Assembly: GCA_947359465.1 (NCBI GenBank)
Contig: OX375879.1
Coordinates: 124,631,409-124,695,408 of the forward strand
From: Metellina segmentata
Lineage: Eukaryota > Arthropoda > Arachnida > Araneae > Tetragnathidae
Direction: 5' to 3'
Length of the DNA stretch: 64,000 bases
Of this stretch, positions 11,654 through 22,315 are shown one piece after another. Numbering within the stretch: position 1 is the first letter of the stretch; each line of letters begins with the position of its first letter. The notes below the pieces were generated by a model, which saw nothing but the letters and a program-made list of their open reading frames with translations, was not told the DNA's origin and searched no databases. The translations under genes were made by a program, and so were the position numbers.

Positions 11654-12419
11654 CAGGGGTGGCCAACCTGTGGCACATTTCTGTGAACCCATGAATTAAG
11701 AAAATTTACAAAAAAAATATGTCGTTTGGGAACGACATACATACACGAACAAACTTCTTCATCCATGAAATTTATTAAAAACAAAACGATTTCGCGAATG
11801 ACCTTATTAAAATTTGAAGAATTCTCTGCTGCTCTCAGTAACAAATTTAACACCAAACATTAAAAGACTAGCGAAATCGAAACAGGCTCAAAAGTCTTAT
11901 TAATGGTCAGTAACGTTTATGTGTTGTAATACGTACAACAATTGAATCATTTAAAAATGATAATTTTGTCTATGAACCTACTTATATAGAAAAGATATTA
12001 AGAATATGCCAATTTCCTTCTAGCAAGTAGAGAGAACAGACGACTCCAAGTTCCAACCTGACCTCGCTCTCTGAGCTCCATCTCGCTCTCTGAGCTCCAT
12101 CTCGCTCAGAGCTCTCTCTCATCTATCTGTCAACTGTGGTCCATAGTTATCTTCACTAAACGAGATGGCAGCTATAGCACCATCAGCGGGCTCCATGACT
12201 GCGATCGTTCTCACGTCCAAGAGATCATCTCTTACTAGTGTATGTTGGTGCTCCAATAAACGCGTGTCTTTGAACTGGCTCACATTAACTAATTTAGTTT
12301 CCCCTAAGTGAAGCAGATCCTACTCCAATCTTGAATGTTAGAAGGTAGACATATGACGCATCTGAACTCTTATATGAAATAAAATTGGTGCATGGTATGT
12401 AAAAGGTTGGCCACCCCTG
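11654..12419. mobile_element. Nonautonomous hAT-type element with perfect 8-bp duplication
   Basis: It starts CAGGGGTGGCCAACCTGTGG and ends AGGTTGGCCACCCCTG. CTCTAAAT is present on both sides (11646-11653 and 12420-12427), a perfect 8-base target duplication. 766 bases, no transposase. It contains a short tandem of CTGAGCTCCATCTCGCTCT around 12070-12115. Confidence 0.85.
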
Positions 12420-12427
12420 CTCTAAAT

Positions 12428-12941
12428 GAATTCAAGAGCAATACCACACCTTTTAAACTGTCAACAACTTCCACTCCTTCTACCTCAACTAAGGCACACA
12501 ATACACCGTGTTGTTTTATACTTAATGAAATACAATGAAGAAAGGAATTACTTTTTCACTATCAAGAAGGTCATTGTAAAGGAATTGTTTTCGTGTTTCA
12601 TGGAGCAGTGGTCATATTTGACCAAGCTCTACACCAGAGGGAATTACAATTGTCACATGTCTATATTTCCTTTTAGAATGCGTGCAAGAATTATTAATGA
12701 TAAAATCTAACAAATGAACAGAATTGAACATTCAGACCAATTTTATGATAAACACACAATAAAAATTTATAGGAACTTATTTTTTCTTAAATAACCGACT
12801 TTACAAATGAGTCTTGAAAAAAAACTTCTTCGCGGAATCTCAAGAGGATAAAATTAAAAAAAACAAATTCAAGCTTGATGCTTAAAACAAAATATGGGTC
12901 TCATCAACACAGAAAATGTGTGCAAATTCCTGTATATAAAC
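12428..12941. other. Intronic AT-rich sequence, no gene seen
   Basis: The frame at 12426-12710 shows no recognisable motif or splice context. Confidence 0.35.
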
Positions 12942-13225
12942 TGTGAGCTACTTAATTATTAATTGTCACTAGAGGTCGCCACTGTGAAATGGCATGTATA
13001 TACGTTTTTGTCAGTTATCCATGAATGTGTAAAGACAGTCTGGGACCATCGCAGTAAATATAATTACAAAGGGCCATTGGGGTCGATTGATATGTGAAAT
13101 AGGCACAGGGTGTAATGCTTGTTTATAAACTGTAAATAAAGTTGTACATATGTAAATGGTATTATAGTGAGTTTCGTATTACCATCCAATGCCTACATAG
13201 TTGAAGTTACTGCCTGTCGTAAGTA
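12942..13225 (+). repeat. 5' LTR of gypsy-type element 1
   Basis: It begins TGTGAGCTACTTAATTATT and matches the 3' copy closely apart from single-base changes and a short indel near CAGTT. It contains TAAATAAAG, a possible poly(A) signal, around 13133-13141. Confidence 0.85.
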
Positions 13226-13533
13226 GATGACAACAGAATCAGAAGTGGGATATTTGAACTATCCAATGTGTACAACAGATTGAATCAGTATGAAGCTTAA
13301 AATGAATCATCTGGAAGCCAAACAACGCTGTATGTGTAAACAGAACTCAGCGCCAACTCCTAACAATTAACCTGAAGTAATAATAATAAACACAGGCAGA
13401 CAGAAGGGCACCATTAGAAAGATAGGGGATGTTTCAGTTGCAATGGAAATACGCATTTCGCTAGAGCGTGTCCTAGACAAAACAAATTCGATCAAATTAG
13501 ACAGGGTGTTAACAGATAAGGGGAAAGAATTGA

Positions 13534-13968
13534 ATGGAATGTATCGAAAAGAGATCAAATTTAGTTATGACTAGTGGGGATGGAATAGACGGTGAGGCAT
13601 CATCTTATCTTGTTAAAATTGCGCGAATAAACAAATCATCATTGGAGTTTGCAGCTTTGATAGATACTGGGAGCAATTCCGTTATTTGTAGGAATTCTGT
13701 AACGAAAAAGTTAGATCTAAAAATAGAACCAGCTTCAAATGTGATGTACGGATTTGGCAACGTCAAAATATGTGCGGCGCATGCACTAGGAAGATCAACA
13801 GTAGATATTGCCTTGGATAATGTTGAAGTAAAAGAGATTAAAATGCTTATTGTAAGAGACAACGCTTTACCTGACGAATTGTTAATTGGGAGATCATTTT
13901 TGGATCGGGAGAACATGTCGTTTGCTCGCATTGGGAATAAATTTCATGTTTATTTATGCAGAGGATAA
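13534..13968 (+). pseudogene. Retropepsin-type protease of gypsy element 1
   Basis: The 144-codon frame contains an aspartic protease active-site motif (AALIDTGSNSVIC, about residues 41-53) and the downstream ELLIGRSFLD that closes a retroviral-type protease fold. The DTG is intact. Upstream, 13360-13530, a frame with basic character in the preceding phase is probably the end of the gag region. The domain would process the polyprotein, but the downstream reading is broken, so the element as a whole is not functional. Confidence 0.7.
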
Positions 13969-14282
13969 CCCGTTTATTAACATGGAATGTGAAAAGAATT
14001 CAGACGTAAGAGAATTGAAAACGTCTAGTAAAGTGTCACTTGAAAGAAATTCGGTAAACTATGTAAGGGTTCAGACTACTTAGATAATTATAGAGGGGAA
14101 AAAAAGCGTGTTGTGGATTCTTTGTTAGAAATAAAAGATGGTGAAACCGTAGTTCCAATTATTAATGTGGGAAATGAGAATGTTTTATTGAGGGAAAATC
14201 AATGTGCAGGAAGAGTAGTTGAATTAGACCCCAGTTGTTTGGTTAAGGAGGAGAGTTGTTACGTGAACATAATAACGAAATG

Positions 14283-15199
14283 AGTGAAAATAAATTTGAC
14301 GATGGAACATCAATTGAGAATAGAAGGTAAATTTTAGAATCAGTCAATGAGTTTAGGGACTGCTTGGCACTGGAATTAAGTGAATTAGGGTGTACAACGC
14401 TAACTAAAATGAGTATTAAGGAAGTAGAGGGGAATAAACCCATTAGTGTACGACCTTATAAAATGAATGCAACTGAGAGGGGGATAATCAAGGATGTAGT
14501 GAGGGAATGGAAGGAAAACGGTATTGTTTCTGAAACACGTTTGCCGTATGCTAGTCCGGTACTATTGGTCAAAAAGAAAACAGGGGAGCACAGGTTTGTA
14601 GTTGACTACAGGAAATTAAACAATCAAACAATTAAAGATAAATTCCTGTTACCTAGAATAGATGACTTACTTGAGTGTTTAGGAACAATGTTCACAACAC
14701 TAGATTGAGCTCACGGATATTTACAAATACCATTGAGTGAGGAATTGAAACTAAATACTGCATTTATAACACCGGACGAAACAGGTCAATTTGAAGAATG
14801 ATTTTCGGACTAGCAAATGCACCGGCGGAGTTCCAGAGGTTAATGCACCATGTCTTAGGGCCACTACTGAACACAAAAGCTTTGTGTTATTTGGACGATA
14901 CATTGATACCAGCCAAAAATTGGTGCGAGATGGTGGAAAGATTGCGAGAAGTACTTGATTGTCTAAGAAAAGCTAACTTGACCCTCAAATTACCTAAATG
15001 CGAATTTGGAAAGAAGGAAGTTGACTTTTTGGGTTTTGTGATCAATGAGGAAGGTATAAAGCAAGGAGCAAGGAAGGTGGAAGCAATAGCAAAGTTCCCG
15101 CAGCCCAAGAATGTTCACAAAGTTCGCCGCTTCTTGGGTTTGACTGGTTTCTTCAGAAGATTTGTTCCAAAGTATGCCAAGAAGGCAGTACATGTTTAA
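14283..15199 (+). pseudogene. Reverse transcriptase of gypsy element 1 (broken)
   Basis: Two frames carry successive RT blocks. The first (14364-14708) has YASPVLLVKKKTGEHRFVVD and the YRKLNNQTIKDKF block and ends at a stop just after the first catalytic Asp region (FTTLD). The second (14798-15199) has FGLANAPAEFQR, the YLDD catalytic pair and FLGFVINEEGI, then RRFLGLTGFFRRF of the connection region. At least one stop and one frameshift separate them. Domain order and motifs are of Ty3/gypsy type. Confidence 0.8.
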
Positions 15200-15204
15200 T
15201 TTAA

Positions 15205-16140
15205 AAGGACAAAATCTTTGAATGAACAGAAAAACAGCAAAATTCCTTTCGAGAACTCAAGGGTAATCTAACTAACAAACCGATAGTTGCTCATTACCAG
15301 CCCGAAGCATTGACTGAGGTACACACCGACGCTTCATCTGATGGACTCTCAGGTGTACTCTTATAAAGAGGAACAAATGGTCGTTGGAATCTAGTGTTCG
15401 CTGTCAGCAAAAAGACAACACTGGCAGAAAAGAACTATCATTCCAGTAAACTAGAACGGATGGTGATAGTGTGAACTTTGGACAGACTCCAACAATTCTT
15501 GCTCGGAATAAAATTTAGTAACGTTACCGATTGTCAAGCCCTAGTCTATATGAGCGCCAGGAAGTCGACAAATCCTCAAATCGCTATGTGGAGCAATCTT
15601 ATCCAAGAATACGACTTTGAAGTGAAGCACAGACCAGATACAAAGATGCTATTAGAAAGGTTCCTGCCTTAGAAGCTGATGACACGATGACTGAATTGAT
15701 CGAAAGGAATCTAGAAGTTTATCTAACGATGTCCGTTGACAAACAAATCCTTATGATTCAATGAGGAGATCCCGAATTAGATAGGATCATTACCATTTTC
15801 AAGGAAGAAAAATTGGAAAGAACGAAAACCAAGTTATTGCAAATTACGTTTTTAAGAGAGAAAGACTATATCGAACCATAAAAGACAGTGGAAAAGAAAG
15901 ACTGCATACCTAGGTCCATGCGCAAAAGTACTGTAGTCAAGTTTCACGACCTAATAGGACATTTTTCAGTTGATAGAACTGTGAGTAAAATTAAAGAACT
16001 GTATTGGTTCCCAAGAATGAAGCGCTACAAGAAGAAACACATATCGATGTGCTTAGAATGTTTAGTGAACAAGGTTCTCGGGGGTAAAGAACAAGGACTG
16101 TTACACCTATTGAACCTAGAAAGAGACCATTCTCTATAAT
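15205..16140 (+). pseudogene. RNase H and integrase N-terminus of gypsy element 1
   Basis: RNase H traces run from about 15310 (VHTDASSDGLSGVL) to 15660 (DFEVKHRPDTKML), interrupted by stops. A further frame at 15888-16139 carries the integrase zinc-binding region (HDLIGHFSVDRT, then CLECLVNK). The frame then ends before any catalytic core motif, close to where the hAT inserted. Confidence 0.7.
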
Positions 16141-17039
16141 TCTCATTGATCACTTTGGTCCATTTGTAACAAGTTCCTAAGTACAGTGGCGTAGGAAGGG
16201 GGGTGCGGGCCGCCCCAGGTGTCATCACAGACAGGGGTGACAAAATGTAAAAAAGTTAATTATTTTTAATTTTTAAAAACAGAAGAGGCTCACAACATTT
16301 AAAAAAAATTATACTTAAAATGAGTTTAATAACTTCATATGACAATTAACTTCAATAAGTCAACATATTGCGTGATGAAACATAAGTTCAGTCAACAAAC
16401 GCTACGAGACGCGGCTGAATTCGACATTGCGTAGTGGAAAGTGTATGAATAAGGGAAGTACTAGGGGTTCTCTTCAGTTCATACTAGGGGTGTGAACTCT
16501 CTTAAAATAACCGGTTATCGGTTAACCAAAGTCAGGTTATAACTAAGGTTTGCAGAACATCTCTTTTAAATAGAATATGTTCAGGCGAGAATTTGTAAAC
16601 TTTATCCTTAAGCATTATTTGTTCCTTTTACAAATTACTCTCTTAATCTGTATGGAGTGCATTCTTTTGCAACTGTTTTACAATGTATAAGCTTTTTTGG
16701 GACATAAGAAAGTCTGAACTTGTCAGTTTCCACACAGATGGACGATCCTTGTAACTAATGTTGGGGGTACAGTCAAGAGACTTTTAGATACATGAAGTAG
16801 TCACTACAAAGTTTTAAAGCCTGTATATGCTAATTTCAAGAAGATTGTTGGTGTTGTGGCTTGCTTGGTGATCCCACAGAAACTGTCGAAACCAGACGAG
16901 CAGCACAAACTCTTTTGCCAAAGCAGAATATGATTTTTCTTTTTTATGTTTTTTGTATTTCTGGAGTAGTGTTTTAGAAGAAATAAACCACGCTCAAAAT
17001 ACCTATAGATTGCTGGGATAAGTTTTGAGAAATGTGTTA

Positions 17040-17885
17040 TCAAAATTAAAAGTCTGAAGATATTTTTGAAAGACAAAAGAAATGAGATCATGGAGAAAGC
17101 ACAGCAGTTTGCAACGAACACTTGTGAAGAGATGGACATTCCTTTAGTCAAACGAAGAATCGTCAGAAAGAAGAAAATGATGGCTGGAGAAAAGGCACAA
17201 GATAAACCAAATTGAAAAGATCAATGTTAGAGTGCATTGACAGGTTTTTTTCAAGAATTAGACACTCGCTGTCAAGATATGGAAAATATAACAGCTGGGT
17301 TTGCAGTTTTGGAACCCAAGAATCTCATTACAACTTCAGAAGACCAACTGCCACAGCTAATACAAAACTTAGTCGTAAACTATCACAAACTTTCTAAAGA
17401 TGATATCCTTAGAGAGATTCCACAACTAAGAAGACATCTACAAGCTGCCAAAGTTTTAAAAGATTCTCTGGAATGGTCTTCTTCAAGAATTTTAGTTTGT
17501 TGTTGAATATAAACTTTCAGATTCTGTACCAAATCTAACTTTTCGTCACCTGACCATTGTTCAAAATTACATGTTGTTGTCCTCAAATCTTTTCTTTAGA
17601 GGATTAATCCTGGACAATCGTCAATAGCCTGCTGTGTTGCTCTAGTGTCTAGTATGACGTTAATTCAAAAATTAATTAATTACCAAATCTAATTTTAGAA
17701 TCTTTTTAATGTTGTGTTTCAGTAACATCATGTGAGAGGAGTTTTTCAAAACTAAAATTAATCAAGAGTTATCTTAGGTCCACTATGAGTAAAGCTCGGC
17801 TCTCTGCATTAGCTATATTGTCAATTGAAAACAAAATAGCGAAAGGAATTGATTTTGATCATGTCATTTCAAAATTTGCTTAGAA
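17040..17885 (+). pseudogene. hAT transposase C-terminal remnant
   Basis: Frames at 17050-17205 (EIMEKAQQFATNTCEEMDIP), 17237-17506 (FFQELDTRCQDMENITAGF) and 17725-17882 (SCERSFSKLKLIKSYLRS, then RLSALAILSIENKIA) are successive parts of a hAT transposase of the ZMYM-like group. The last is the C-terminal dimerisation region. The N-terminal zinc finger and catalytic core are missing or too decayed to see. The SINE at 17544-17681 splits the coding sequence. Confidence 0.75.
17544..17681 (+). mobile_element. 5'-truncated SINE inside the hAT transposase
   Basis: It matches the last ~135 bases of the full-length SINEs at 51274-51601 and 51747-52069 (CGTCACCTGACC ... CGTCAATAGCC ... TATGACGTTAATTC). 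ACCAAATCTAA flanks it on both sides (17528-17538 and 17682-17692), a target duplication. Confidence 0.8.
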
Positions 17886-18097
17886 CAAAGTTAGGAAAAT
17901 AAGTCTTTAAGTGCTTATGTCTCAATACAAAAAAATAAACCAGAAAATAACTCTTGTAATTGTATTGTATTTTTTCTTCTTTTTTATCTTTCTATGGGGG
18001 TGACAAGAAATGTTCCACACCAGGTACCACCTGACCTTGCTAAGCTACTGCATGAGTATCATATTTGAGGGCGAAATGATTGCCAGGAAAGGCAGAA

Positions 18098-18388
18098 TGT
18101 GAGCTGCTTAATTATTAATTGTCACTAGAGGTCGCCACTGTGAAATGGCATGTATATACGTTTTTGTCAGTTGCGAGTTATCCATGAATGTGTAAAGACG
18201 TTCTGGGACCATCGTAGTAAATGTAATTACGAAGGGCCACTGGGGTCGATTGATATGTGAAATAGGCACAGGGTGCCATGCCTGTTTATAAACTGTAAAT
18301 AAAGTTGTACATATGTAAATGGTACTATAGTGAATTTCGTATTACCATCCAACGCCAACATAGAAGTTAAGTTTGCCTGTCGTAAGTA
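18098..18388 (+). repeat. 3' LTR of gypsy-type element 1
   Basis: It begins TGTGAGCTGCTTAATTATT directly after a purine-rich CCAGGAAAGGCAGAA, a possible polypurine tract. It is homologous to 12942-13225. Confidence 0.85.
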
Positions 18389-18434
18389 GGCCAGGGCAAT
18401 GTATCGATACATCGTGGTAAACCGGTGCGAGATC

Positions 18435-18774
18435 TGTTGGTTTTGGTTATGGATGCAATCCTTTTCATCTGATTCATGCATATATATCCACCCACGCAGC
18501 TATTTGTTTTGTGGTGACACTGTGTGATGATCTCCCTTGTTCTAGCCAATCGGAAAGCTGCTATGTGATGTCACTTGTTCTAAGCCAATCGGAAAGCTGA
18601 TATTGTATGTAATTGAACTTGAATGTCTTTTCTTTTATGTTTTAAAAAATTAGTTCGTCTCGTGACTCCGTTGTATTATGTTCTCATTTTGTTGATAGCA
18701 AAATACGTTTGATCTTCGGCAGAGAATCGGCAGTTGGCGGCAAATGCCACTCGACCTGAAGGATTCTCCTAACA
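18435..18774 (+). repeat. 5' LTR of the copia-type element
   Basis: TGTTGGTTTTGG ... ATTCTCCTAACA, 340 bases. It contains two near copies of TTGTTCTAGCCAATCGGAAA (about 18538 and 18577), CCAAT-like boxes in direct repeat. Confidence 0.9.
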
Positions 18775-18806
18775 AGTAGTAGCAGAGCGTGGTTATTTTT
18801 TCCAAA

Positions 18807-19909
18807 ATGAGCTTCGAGGATTTGAACGTTTTTAAAGTTGAAAAACTGAACCGCGAAAATTACCGACAGTGGAACTTCAATGCGAAAATGCTGTTGAAGC
18901 ATCAAGGCATTTTCGGACTTATCGATGGTTTAGAACCGAAACTGGAAGTCACGAATGCAACGGCGAGTGCAAATTGGAAACAGAGAGATGAAAAGGCGCT
19001 TTCTACTATTTGTCTATCCATAGAAGAAGATTTGAAAATCTTGTTTTGGATTGTGAGACGGCTCAAAATGCATGGGAGACAATTAGCGGCAACTTCAAAC
19101 CGACGACCAAAGCGAGAGTCGCATCTCTCAGGACTGAATTAATGAGCATAAGATTGAAGTCGAACGAGCCGATGTCCGTGTATATGGGAAGGCTGTTACG
19201 AGCGGCGAAGGATTTGGAAATAGCGGAAAAAGTTGTTCCTGATGACGAAATCGCATACCAAATGTTGTACCAGCTTCCATCGCATTACAATAATGTAGTC
19301 ATATCCCTATATCAATTAGAAGATAAGGACTTCACTTCTACAAACGTAAGAAAAGCATTAATCGCGGAGTATGATAGACTGCAACATAGAAACGAAACGC
19401 TGATGTTCCGAAACAAAACTTCTAAAAGTGCGCTGACTAGAAAAACTGGGAAGTCTGCTGGGCGAAAAGACATGTATTATTATCCTGAAAAGGGAGTGAG
19501 GCTTAGGAGTTTAAATGATGTCAAAAGGTACTGCACCCAAAAGGGGATTAAATATAATCCGAGTGATTTTAATTTTTCTGAGGGGGTTAGCATGGATTCA
19601 GGTTCAGAATCTGATGCAGAGGCTCATTGTGCTGAGGTAAAGATACCTTTTTCATTTGCAGAGTATCAGAAAGCTCCAGAAAGGGTAAAATGGTGTAAAG
19701 CTATGTCTGAAGAAATTGACACTTTACAATCCAGAGAAGGATATGATTTAGTTCCCAGACCTCTAAATAAGAAAGTTTTAGAATGTAAATGGGTGTATGA
19801 TCTTAAGCGTGACTTTTCAGGAGAAATACAAAGGTATAAAGCGTGTCTTGATGCCAAAGGTTTCCGACAGACTGAAGAAATTGATTTTTTGACATATATT
19901 CCCCTGTAA
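18807..19909 (+). pseudogene. Copia Gag fused to an MBD-like segment and RT N-terminus
   Basis: It begins MSFEDLNVFKVEKLNRENYR, a typical copia Gag start. A frameshift near 19040 moves reading into the 19010-19909 frame, which continues through the Gag core (MSVYMGRLLRAAKDLEIAEK, YNNVVISLYQLEDKDF). No CCHC zinc knuckle follows. At about residues 147-187 of that frame (19450-19580) comes KDMYYYPEKGVRLRS, then DVKRY and SDFNFS, matching the strand-strand-helix pattern of MBD/TAM domains. It then passes straight into RT (WCKAMSEEIDTL, LECKWVYDLKRD). Protease and integrase should lie between Gag and RT, so an internal deletion has occurred. The MBD-like part may be the surviving integrase tail. 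Confidence 0.75.
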
Positions 19910-19920
19910 TAAATTTTACT

Positions 19921-21178
19921 TTGGTTAGATATTTTATGATTCTATTAGTAGTTTTGATGAAATGGGAACATAAACATTTAGATATTAAGGGTGCATATCT
20001 GTATGGTAAAATAGATGTAGAAACATACATGGAACAGCCCCAAGGTTTCATTGATAAGAATAAAAAGGGCTATGTTCTTAAATTGAAAAAGGCTCTATAC
20101 GGCTTGCATCAAGCAGGGAGGGAATGGTTCTATAAATTAAATGATACTTTCATTGAACTAGGTTTCAAGAAACTAAATAACTGCAACTGTGTGTATCACT
20201 TGAACTGGAAAGTGATCATTCTTGTATATGTAGATGATTTTGCTGTATTTGCTTGTAATGAAAATTATTTGAAAGATATTGTAAATATGTTAAGAACAGA
20301 GTTTGATGTGAAGGACTTGGGTCCCATATCAAAATTTTTGGGTGTGGAATTTGAGATAAGGAATAACTGTTTAATTATGAATCAAGAAAGTTACATAAAA
20401 AGAATGATTTAAACTTTCAAAGATGTACTAAAATTTAAAAGTAAACTTCCACTAAGTCCTGGAATAGTGGTAGAAAAGATTAAGGATGAATGTTCTGTTG
20501 GTAATGATGTTCCATACAGATCATTGATTGGAAGTTTGTTGTTTCTTGCCTCAAGGATAATGGAAAGGACCAGACATAATGTTTTCTGTAATATTACTCT
20601 CAAGGTATTGCAATGCACCATCTGAATTACACTGGAAAATGTTGTGTCAAGTATTTCAATATGTTGCAAGTACACCACACCTCCATATAAATTTTTCAAA
20701 TGCAAAGAACTCAGAGATAACTGCTTATTGTGATGCTAGTTGGGCAGCAGACAGGGATGATAGAAAATATGTTAATGGATATGTTGTCCTTATGGGAAAT
20801 GTACCTTTTTCTTGGTTATCTTCAAAGCAAAATTCTGTGGCTCTTTCGAGTATGGAATCAGAGTTCATAGCTTTGTCAGAGCTTGTGAAAGAAATCATAT
20901 GGTTGGCAAGAATTATTAATGAATGTAAATTAAATGTTCAACCCAGTAAACCTATCATTTACACTGATAGTCAAAGCTCCATTTATTTTTCAAAGAATTC
21001 TGTCAAAAACAAAAGAACTAAGCACATAGATACTAGATTATTCTTTGTCAAAGACTATGTTAACAAAGGAAGTTTTATTTTAAACTTTGTTTCAGGAAAA
21101 GAAAATGTAGCAGATATGCTTACTAAGACTTTAACATTAGAAAAATTGCAATATTACTGTAACATGTTATTTATGTAA
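19921..21178 (+). pseudogene. Copia reverse transcriptase and RNase H
   Basis: The 19921-20412 frame carries the palm motifs MKWEHKHLDIKGAYLYG, ALYGLHQAGREWFYKL and the catalytic VYVDDFAVFA. It breaks at a stop at 20410-20412; a short frame continues (VPYRSLIGSLLFLAS). The 20579-21178 frame carries Ty1/copia RNase H: AYCDASWAADRDDRKYVNGY, SSMESEFIALSE, YTDSQSSIYFS, TKHIDTRLFFVKD and the C-terminal ENVADMLTKTL. Acidic catalytic residues look intact. About three frame breaks make the copy nonfunctional. Confidence 0.9.
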
Positions 21179-21213
21179 AGTCTTTAAAATGAATCTGCTG
21201 AAAATAGGGGGGT

Positions 21214-21557
21214 TAGTTGGTTTTGGTTTCCATTATGGATGCTATCCTTTTCAGCTGATTCATGCATATATATCCGCCCATGCAGCTATTTGTTTTGTGG
21301 TGCCACTGTGTGATCTCCCTTGTTCTAGCCAATCGGAAAGCTGCTATGTGATGTCACTTGTTCTAAGCCAATCAGAAAGCTGATATTGTATGTAATTGAA
21401 CTTGAATGTCTTTTCTTTTATGTTTTAATAAATTAGTTTGTCTCGTGACTCTGTTGTATTATGTTCTCATTCTGTTGATCGCAAAATACGTTTGATCTTC
21501 GGCGGAGAATCGGCAGTTGGCGGCAAATGCCACTCGACCTGAAGGATTCTCCTAACA
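21214..21557 (+). repeat. 3' LTR of the copia-type element
   Basis: It starts (T)AGTTGGTTTTGG after GGGGGGT and ends ATTCTCCTAACA. It matches the 5' LTR with scattered substitutions and short indels. Confidence 0.9.
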
Positions 21558-21776
21558 ATATAAAGATTGAAAATTAAAGTTTCAAACTGCGGGATAGCTA
21601 ATTCTACCCTACCAGGATTCATACAGAATTCTGAATATAAAAATTAGGAGTATTTAAGAAGTTCTTTCGAAATTTTTAAGGAGTCATAGAGAGTTTATAC
21701 ACACATTTTCAAGCATGAAAATAAAAATGGAAAAGAACTTGGTTCCACTTAATACTATATTACTAATAACTCAATT

Positions 21777-21779
<3 letters not shown>

Positions 21780-21817
<38 letters not shown>

Positions 21818-21857
21818 ATATATATATATATATATTTATATAATATATATATATATA
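21780..21857. repeat. (TA)n microsatellite, left flank of solo LTR
   Basis: Nearly pure TA dinucleotides with two TTTATATAA interruptions. Confidence 0.95.
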
Positions 21858-22150
21858 TGTGGGATTGTGCGATGAGCGCGCCAAAGCCTGATACGTCCGC
21901 AGCAGTAACGCCACCTAGAGGAAGCGTCCGCTCAGAAGCGACCGCAGCAATGAGACAGATGTTCCCCCAGACACCGAAGCTAGCAGTTGGGCAGACGGCC
22001 CATGACTTTTTAGGCAGATGGCCTCTTAGTTGTCGGATATTCTTAACTGTTAAAGATGTTTGTAAATATACTGTAAATACATCAATTATCTAATTAAACT
22101 TAAATTTAAACTTTAAGAGTTATTTATCATTTACCTTTTACGAACCCACA
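21858..22150 (+). mobile_element. Probable solo LTR inside a TA microsatellite
   Basis: The 293-base GC-richer island begins TGTGGGATTGTGC and ends TTACGAACCCACA, so TGTGGG/CCCACA form the short terminal inverted repeat of an LTR. It contains TGTAAATATACTGTAAATAC near its end, like the poly(A) part of gypsy LTRs. TA repeats lie directly on both sides, so target duplication cannot be judged. The frame inside it is not a gene. Confidence 0.6.
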
Positions 22151-22305
22151 TATATATATATAATATATATATATAATATAATATATATAATATAATATAT
22201 ATAATATAACATATATATAATATATATATAATATAATATATATAATTTAATATATATATAATATATATATAATATAATATATATAATATAATATATAATA
22301 TATTT
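22149..22305. repeat. (TA)n microsatellite, right flank
   Basis: TATATAATATA-type repeats. The apparent Tyr/Ile-rich frame on the minus strand is a repeat artefact. Confidence 0.95.
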
Positions 22306-22315
22306 AAAGTATCAA

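Larger units (their letters stand above)
16184..18050 (+). mobile_element. hAT element 1 nested in gypsy element 1
   Basis: The left end is CAGTGGCGTAGGAAGGGGGG and the inverted right end is CAGTAGCTTAGCAAGGTCAG, both followed by GTGACA-containing sequence. Flanks CCTAAGTA and CATGAGTA agree at 6 of 8 positions, possibly a decayed 8-base duplication. It carries hAT transposase remnants and a SINE. Confidence 0.7.
12942..18388 (+). mobile_element. Ty3/gypsy-type LTR retrotransposon 1 (decayed, nested host)
   Basis: It is bounded by matching direct repeats at 12942-13225 and 18098-18388. Between them, in order, are remnants of a protease, reverse transcriptase, RNase H and the zinc-binding start of an integrase. 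The integrase catalytic core is missing: the reading stops at 16140, and after the nested hAT (16184-18050) only about 50 bases resembling the polyprotein end precede the 3' LTR. Stops and frameshifts throughout show an old copy. No matching target duplication is seen. Confidence 0.8.
18435..21557 (+). mobile_element. Ty1/copia-type LTR retrotransposon, internally deleted
   Basis: LTRs at 18435-18774 and 21214-21557 bound a coding region with gag, a short domain resembling a methyl-CpG-binding fold, reverse transcriptase and RNase H. Protease and integrase core are absent: gag passes in one frame into the RT N-terminus. An AAAATAGGGGGG polypurine tract precedes the 3' LTR. The LTRs are close to each other in sequence, so this copy is younger than gypsy element 1. 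No target duplication is visible. Confidence 0.85.
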
